Assembly (NCBI GenBank): GCA_943908385.1
Contig: CALTTF010000063.1
Location: 1 to 10,473 of the forward strand
Reading direction: 5' to 3'
Length of the DNA stretch: 10,473 bases
DNA from: an uncultured Corynebacterium sp.
GTDB lineage: Bacteria > Actinomycetota > Actinomycetes > Mycobacteriales > Mycobacteriaceae
Part shown: piece by piece, positions 6,809 to 10,473 of the stretch
How the letters are laid out: each line of letters begins with the position of its first letter
Numbering within the stretch: the stretch's first letter is position 1
The notes under the pieces: model-generated
Databases searched by the model: none
Told to the model about the DNA's origin: nothing
Seen by the model: only the letters and a program-made list of their open reading frames with translations
Made by a program: the position numbers and the translations under genes

Positions 6809-6927
6809 CACCAAAGTCTGTCCACCCGCTTACCATAAGCTGTGGGCTATATGAATAAAGTTTGCATGCTTCCTGAGTATGGGCCATATTGTTTGAGACG
6901 GAAACGACTCTCTCAAAGGAGCCCATT
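6809..6927 (+). promoter_or_regulatory. Leader and putative promoter of the surface-protein gene
   Basis: This 119-base gap follows gluQRS. TTGCAT at 6862-6867 and CATATT at 6885-6890 are spaced by 17 bases and could be -35 and -10 boxes, though each is an imperfect match. An imperfect direct repeat, TGTGGGCTATATGA at 6841 and TATGGGCCATATTG at 6878, agrees at 10 of 14 positions with a 37-base offset; it may be two regulator sites or two tandem promoters. A small hairpin, GCTTA/TAAGC, lies at 6828-6840 without a T tract. AAAGGAG at 6915-6921 is the ribosome binding site and points to the TTG at 6928 as the start. Confidence 0.35.
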
Positions 6928-9900
6928 TTGATCTCTAAGAAAATGACCGCCAGTGCCCTCGCACTGGCACTCGGCGCGTCCGCACTCGTCGCGCCACAGG
7001 CGCTCGCGCTGCCGAGTGAGTTCGTGAGTCCGCCGGGGGCTCTTGGCAACCCGGAGCAGGATGACTGCCAGGTCATCATGGAGGACAACGTCTCTACCTC
7101 TCAGCCGGGCAAAGCCCGGGAAGCGACTCAGAGCGGCGTCTCCGCTGGTGTCGCCCTCAACCAGGCCAACACCGAATATCTGGCGTGGGTCACCGTGGAT
7201 CGCGAAAGTGAGCGCATCTTCGAGCGTGCCAGAGCGGACTTCGAGGTCACCAACAATGCGACCAAGGCGGTCACGCAGTCGTTCACGGTGAAAGAGCAGC
7301 AGACGGGCGCGCTCGCGTTCGATGCCACGTATGATTCTGGTTCGCGCCCCGACGACGAGAAAGTCAACCTCAACGTCACCGACATTATCCCGGTCGACAA
7401 CGAGCAATTCTCGGTGAAGCCGGGCGAGAAGCAGCTAGCCACCGCAAAGCTCGGCCTGAATAATTCCCTCGATAAGCAGACGTGGGCGTGGAAGATCAAC
7501 CAGCCGACCTCCTCTGGCCAGAGCGTCACCCGAATCAACTCCTGGGCCACCGTGGATGTCGCTCCGTGGACGATGGAGACCGACAACTGCCAGCCGATCA
7601 CGGCTTCCGGCACTAAGTCGAAGCCCATTATCGCCGATGGCAACGAGTACGACACCGGCATCTCCGTCGCCAACGCTGCTAATGACTACAAGCGTCTGAC
7701 CGGCAATGTCCTCATCGGTGGAAAGAAGATTGATAAAGCCAAGGTGCGCGTGGACGCCAAGGGCAAGGTCTACGTCACCCTGCCGAAGAACGCGACAGGT
7801 GGTGTGGACAACAACAAGCCGGCCAAGGTCGACGTCCAGATCATCGCCAACCCACGTGAGGGGGACAAGAGCAAAAAGTACGACGCGTACAAGAACTCCC
7901 AGGTACTGCGCGTTGTGGATGACCTCGGCCGGGTCACCCAGGATTCGCCGAAGTTCACTGGTTCCGTTCCGGTGCAGAAGTTCGCGCCGGCGTACCCGGA
8001 GGAGACCGCTGTCCGTCCGGGTGCTTCCGTGGACGTCAAGCTGTCCAAGAAGCCGGGTCAGGTCCGCGGCAAGGATGTTCCGACCGAGTACGTGCTGAAG
8101 AGCGTGCCGCAGGGCTGGAAGGTCGTCGTCGATAAGGCGTCCGGCAATCTGAAGGTCACCTCGCCGAAGGGCGCGAAGGACGGGGATGCCGCGAAGATCG
8201 TCGTGACGGCGAAGTACTCCGACGGCTCCTCCGATGACATCACCACTACGGTGAAGGCGCAGAAGCCGACTGCGGAGATCCACAAGCCGGGCTACGGCGA
8301 GAAGAAGGGCAAGGTTGGCACCAAGGTCACGCTGGACCAGACCACCAAGAACCTGCCGAAGGGCTCCACCTTTACCATCACCCCGGGTCAGAACCTGGGC
8401 GAGTGGAAGCCGGTCGTCGATAAGAACACCGGCAAGATCACCGTCACCATTCCGAAGGGTGCTAACCCGGGCGACCAGCAGACGATCCTCGTCGACGTGA
8501 AGTACCCGGACGCCTCCACCGATAAGAAGGTTCCGGCGAAGGTGACGGTGCTGAACGAGCCGGAGTACGGCGAAGAGCGCGGCTGGCCGAATGACACCGT
8601 GATTCTCGAGCACGAGGGCAAGGCCGCGGACGGCTCCACCTTTGAGATCAAGCCCGGCCAGGACCTGGGTGACTGGAAGCCGGAGATCGACCCGAAGACC
8701 GGCAAGATCACCGTCACCATTCCGAAGGGTGCTCAGCCGGGCTGGAAGGACATCCTCGTCAACGTCACCGACCCGAACAACGGCGGCAAGGTCGAGACCG
8801 TTCCGGCGCGCGTGATCGTCAACGGCAAGGGCGGCAACGACACTCCGCCGGTGAACCCGACCGATGGCGGCAACAACAACGTTGTCATCATCTACCCGAG
8901 CGTCCCGGGTGTCCCGAACCCGTCGGAGCCGACCACCCCGAAGGATCCGGAGAACCCGGAGGGCGGCAAGACCGTCGTCGAGATCGTTGATTCGCGGAAT
9001 GTTCCTGAGGGCGGCGATGTCACCGTCGGACCGAACGGTGAGATCTACATCGTCGTCCCGAAGGACTCCACGCCGACCAGCCCGGTCAACATCACCATCG
9101 AGGTGACCTACCCGGACGGCACCAAGAAGACCGAGGAGATCGAGCTCGTCATTCCGACCCTCCCGAAGGACGGCGACACCGACGGCAAGGGTGGCACTGG
9201 TGACAACGGCGGCGATAAGCCTGGCGACAACCAGGGTGGCGGCAAGGTCATCATCATCAACCCGGACAACAAGGGTGGTGGCAACCCGGATAACGTGAAG
9301 ACTCCGGAGGGCTGGAAGGCCATCAAGGACGGCGACAACAACTACGTCGTCACCGTTCCGGAAGGCACCAAGCCGGGCACCTACCCGGTCGTCGTTCCGG
9401 GTGGTAAGGGCGGCAACACGACCGTCAACGTCACGGTCGGCCGCGATGGCGGCATCCTCGGCTCGTCCGCTAACCGCGAAGGCTCCTCTGAGAACCTGAG
9501 CAAGTGCTTCGAGAACCTGTCCTCCCCGAGCAACCCGCTCATCTGGCTGCTCCCGCTGGGCATCCTGACCGCAGTCGGCGCTCCGCTGGCTGGCCCGATC
9601 AGCGACGAGCTGGGTAAGGCAGTGGCGAATGTTCAGCGTCAGATGAACGTCGACATCCCGAACCCGTTCGGCCGCGTGGGCAACAACCGCCCACAGCCGG
9701 AGTTCGTCACCCAGATCCAGGTTGAGGCAGCCCGTCTGCAGCAGCAGTTCGGTCCGGCAGTGACCCAGGCTGCCGCTGTCGGTCTCGCGCTGGTCGGCCT
9801 TGCAGCTGGCCTGGGCATCCTGGCTGCAGTCTGCCGCAACGGTGGCGAGGACCTCGCTTCCTCCAAGAAGGACGAGAATGCCGCCGCTGGCAGCAGCTCC

Positions 9901-10020
9901 ATCAATGACCTCTTCGGCGGCGAGGGCTCCAGCAGCAAGGATGGCGAAGGCTCCAGCGCTGAAGGCTCCAGCTCCGAGGACGCTGGCGCTGAGGATTCTG
10001 CGCCGGCAGGCGACAAATAA
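6928..10020 (+). CDS. Large secreted surface protein with YPDG/Rib-like repeats
   Basis: This 1030-residue exported protein has no enzymatic motif I recognise. The TTG at 6928 lies six bases after AAAGGAG and gives a textbook signal peptide, MISKKMTAS then a hydrophobic core, likely cut after PQALA (residue 27). The upstream TTG at 6889 would put 13 non-signal residues in front, and the ATG at 6943 is too far from the ribosome site. Parts in order: an N-terminal domain bracketed by C47 and C221; a beta-rich region to about 350; three related units of about 91-100 residues from about 354, 454 and 545; a Pro/Asn-rich linker; two degenerate units, one with TYPDGTKK at 727-734; then a C-terminal module with hydrophobic segments at about 869-890 and 947-969 between C860 and C969; and a Ser/Gly/acid tail. 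No LPXTG is present. C47, C221, C860 and C969 are the only cysteines I find. Lys is almost always AAG after about base 7880, suggesting strong expression. An adhesin or envelope-spanning role is inferred. Confidence 0.85.
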   Translation: MISKKMTASALALALGASALVAPQALALPSEFVSPPGALGNPEQDDCQVIMEDNVSTSQPGKAREATQSGVSAGVALNQANTEYLAWVTVDRESERIFERARADFEVTNNATKAVTQSFTVKEQQTGALAFDATYDSGSRPDDEKVNLNVTDIIPVDNEQFSVKPGEKQLATAKLGLNNSLDKQTWAWKINQPTSSGQSVTRINSWATVDVAPWTMETDNCQPITASGTKSKPIIADGNEYDTGISVANAANDYKRLTGNVLIGGKKIDKAKVRVDAKGKVYVTLPKNATGGVDNNKPAKVDVQIIANPREGDKSKKYDAYKNSQVLRVVDDLGRVTQDSPKFTGSVPVQKFAPAYPEETAVRPGASVDVKLSKKPGQVRGKDVPTEYVLKSVPQGWKVVVDKASGNLKVTSPKGAKDGDAAKIVVTAKYSDGSSDDITTTVKAQKPTAEIHKPGYGEKKGKVGTKVTLDQTTKNLPKGSTFTITPGQNLGEWKPVVDKNTGKITVTIPKGANPGDQQTILVDVKYPDASTDKKVPAKVTVLNEPEYGEERGWPNDTVILEHEGKAADGSTFEIKPGQDLGDWKPEIDPKTGKITVTIPKGAQPGWKDILVNVTDPNNGGKVETVPARVIVNGKGGNDTPPVNPTDGGNNNVVIIYPSVPGVPNPSEPTTPKDPENPEGGKTVVEIVDSRNVPEGGDVTVGPNGEIYIVVPKDSTPTSPVNITIEVTYPDGTKKTEEIELVIPTLPKDGDTDGKGGTGDNGGDKPGDNQGGGKVIIINPDNKGGGNPDNVKTPEGWKAIKDGDNNYVVTVPEGTKPGTYPVVVPGGKGGNTTVNVTVGRDGGILGSSANREGSSENLSKCFENLSSPSNPLIWLLPLGILTAVGAPLAGPISDELGKAVANVQRQMNVDIPNPFGRVGNNRPQPEFVTQIQVEAARLQQQFGPAVTQAAAVGLALVGLAAGLGILAAVCRNGGEDLASSKKDENAAAGSSSINDLFGGEGSSSKDGEGSSAEGSSSEDAGAEDSAPAGDK
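8287..8820 (+). repeat. Tandem repeat units inside the surface-protein gene
   Basis: Two adjacent units start at Pro codons at 8287 and 8560 (PGYGE and PEYGE) and share the order PxYGE, GSTFxIxPGQxLGxWKP, TGKITVTIPKGA. The DNA is identical over 36 bases at 8428-8463 and 8698-8733, exactly 270 bases apart, although the flanking sequence has diverged. A more distant unit precedes them from about 7987. The exact match suggests recent duplication or gene conversion, so copy number may vary between strains. Confidence 0.8.
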
Positions 10021-10054
10021 GATGAAAAGCTAGGCGCGTGACGTGCTGACGCTC

Positions 10055-10082
10055 GACCCCGTACCCACAAGGGAACGGGGTC
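10055..10082 (+). terminator. Terminator of the surface-protein gene
   Basis: GACCCCGT at 10055-10062 pairs perfectly with ACGGGGTC at 10075-10082. After one A-A mismatch, CCC and GGG continue the stem around an ACAA tetraloop. The hairpin starts 34 bases after the surface gene's TAA. The sequence after it (TCGTCGTGTCTGG) is only mildly T-rich, so it may be a T-poor or mainly mRNA-stabilising hairpin. Confidence 0.7.
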
Positions 10083-10158
10083 TCGTCGTGTCTGGGGGAT
10101 TGCGAAGGTTTGGGGGTAAATGAGTTGCGGGCCTAAGCAGTGCCCCGCAATCGTGGGG

Positions 10159-10262
10159 TGGGTGAATCTGTTTGCATTGAAAATTATGGGTGAACTTAAA
10201 TCGGCTGGTCAAAAAGTTGTGTATGTCAATCAACTGGCGTGAATTGTAAACAGATTCACTGG
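10159..10262. repeat. AT-rich inverted-repeat element, possible MITE
   Basis: Arms GTGAATCTGTTTGCA (10162-10176) and TGTAAACAGATTCAC (10245-10259) pair at 14 of 15 positions. They bound about 98 bp that is clearly more AT-rich than the GC-rich sequence on both sides. The trinucleotide TGG flanks both ends (10159-10161 and 10260-10262), as a 3-bp target duplication would, though three bases can match by chance. No ORF lies inside. Alternatives are a promoter region with paired operator sites for a gene to the right, or the loop of a long hairpin. Confidence 0.5.
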
Positions 10263-10363
10263 CGCGTTTGAGGGGCGTCTGTGCGGAGCTGTGCGGTGCC
10301 GCGTGGGCGGTCGTTGGTGGAGGCTTGCTCGCGTGGTGGAGCGCGGATCAGGCGCCGGGGCGA

Positions 10364-10402
10364 AACAAAAAATTCCCCCAACCCTTATGTGTGGGCTGGG
10401 GG
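10364..10402 (-). terminator. Minus-strand intrinsic terminator for a gene beyond the window
   Basis: CCCCCAACCC (10375-10384) and GGGCTGGGGG (10393-10402) form a 10-bp stem around an 8-base loop. Read on the minus strand the one mismatch is a G-U wobble, and the stem is followed directly by AATTTTTTGTTT, the standard intrinsic terminator arrangement. It therefore ends a minus-strand transcript entering from the right, convergent with the surface-protein gene. That gene is not identifiable here. One minus-strand frame is open from the edge to a TGA at 10430-10432, which could be its last 13 codons. Confidence 0.75.
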
Positions 10403-10473
10403 ACATTGCGGAGGATGTGGTGTCTGAAGTCATGACATAGTTGACACGGTGTGCCTGGGGGAGCGTTCCTGAT

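Larger units (their letters stand above)
10021..10473. other. Intergenic region without a supported complete gene
   Basis: Besides the two terminators and the AT-rich inverted-repeat element annotated separately, I see a hairpin TTGCGGG (10125-10131) with CCCGCAA (10144-10150) around a 12-base loop, without a T tract, and a perfect GTCATGAC at 10429-10436. The stretch 10263-10363 is GC-rich with no structure or coding pattern I can support. The only longish frame (minus strand, 10230-10433) runs through the terminator and has no ribosome binding site or recognisable protein pattern. Confidence 0.6.

Noticed and set aside
5123..6814. Minus-strand open frame of 563 codons across yhhQ and gluQRS
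   Set aside because: It overlaps two well-supported genes in another frame or strand, and its translation is compositionally biased with no domain.
9550..10020. LPXTG-type sortase signal in the surface protein
   Set aside because: No LPxTG or related motif precedes a hydrophobic segment and basic tail; the C terminus is acidic and Ser/Gly-rich.
10230..10433. Minus-strand open frame of 67 codons near the right end
   Set aside because: It reads through a strong minus-strand terminator, lacks a ribosome binding site and has a low-complexity translation.

Overview
The window looks like a chromosomal segment of a Corynebacterium (Actinomycetota). I infer this from the high GC of the core genes, GTG and TTG starts with AAGGAG-type ribosome binding sites, an MMPL/RND exporter of the mycolate-group type, and a large secreted protein with tandem YPDG/Rib-like modules and no LPXTG signal. 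The genus is inferred by reading, not by a database search.

Layout. (1) 1-98: regulatory leader with a palindrome and a longer inverted repeat. (2) 99-2528: 12-TM MMPL exporter, translationally coupled (ATGA overlap) to (3) tgt, tRNA-guanine transglycosylase, 2525-3784. (4) 3849-5152: a cassette-like block of two related 75-bp palindromic repeats flanking a lower-GC gene on the minus strand, which encodes an AbiEi-like plus DUF559 nuclease-fold protein. (5) 5197-5871, minus strand: YhhQ/VUT-family queuosine-precursor transporter. (6) 5891-6808: GluQRS, glutamyl-Q tRNA(Asp) synthetase, divergent from yhhQ across 19 bp that carries a near-perfect palindrome. (7) 6928-10020: a 1030-residue secreted, modular surface protein, probably started by TTG. 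(8) 10021-10473: no credible complete gene; it holds the surface gene's terminator, a 98-bp AT-rich inverted-repeat element, and a strong terminator for a minus-strand gene beyond the right edge.

How the genes fit together. Tgt, YhhQ and GluQRS make a short queuosine salvage and decoration route: import of a 7-deazaguanine, its exchange into position 34 of GUN-anticodon tRNAs, and glutamylation of Q in tRNA(Asp). No queuosine biosynthesis gene is in the window. GluQRS needs the cyclopentenediol of mature Q, so direct queuine salvage is plausible. The Tgt is atypical: the three zinc cysteines are replaced by Phe, Gly and Ser while the fourth ligand (His) remains, and the base-pocket loop differs from the preQ1-type enzyme.

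The most interesting items are the repeat-flanked DUF559 cassette set inside the queuosine cluster, the Tgt that has lost its zinc cysteines, the symmetric and possibly leaderless yhhQ/gluQRS promoter, and the four-cysteine surface protein with an unusual C-terminal membrane module.
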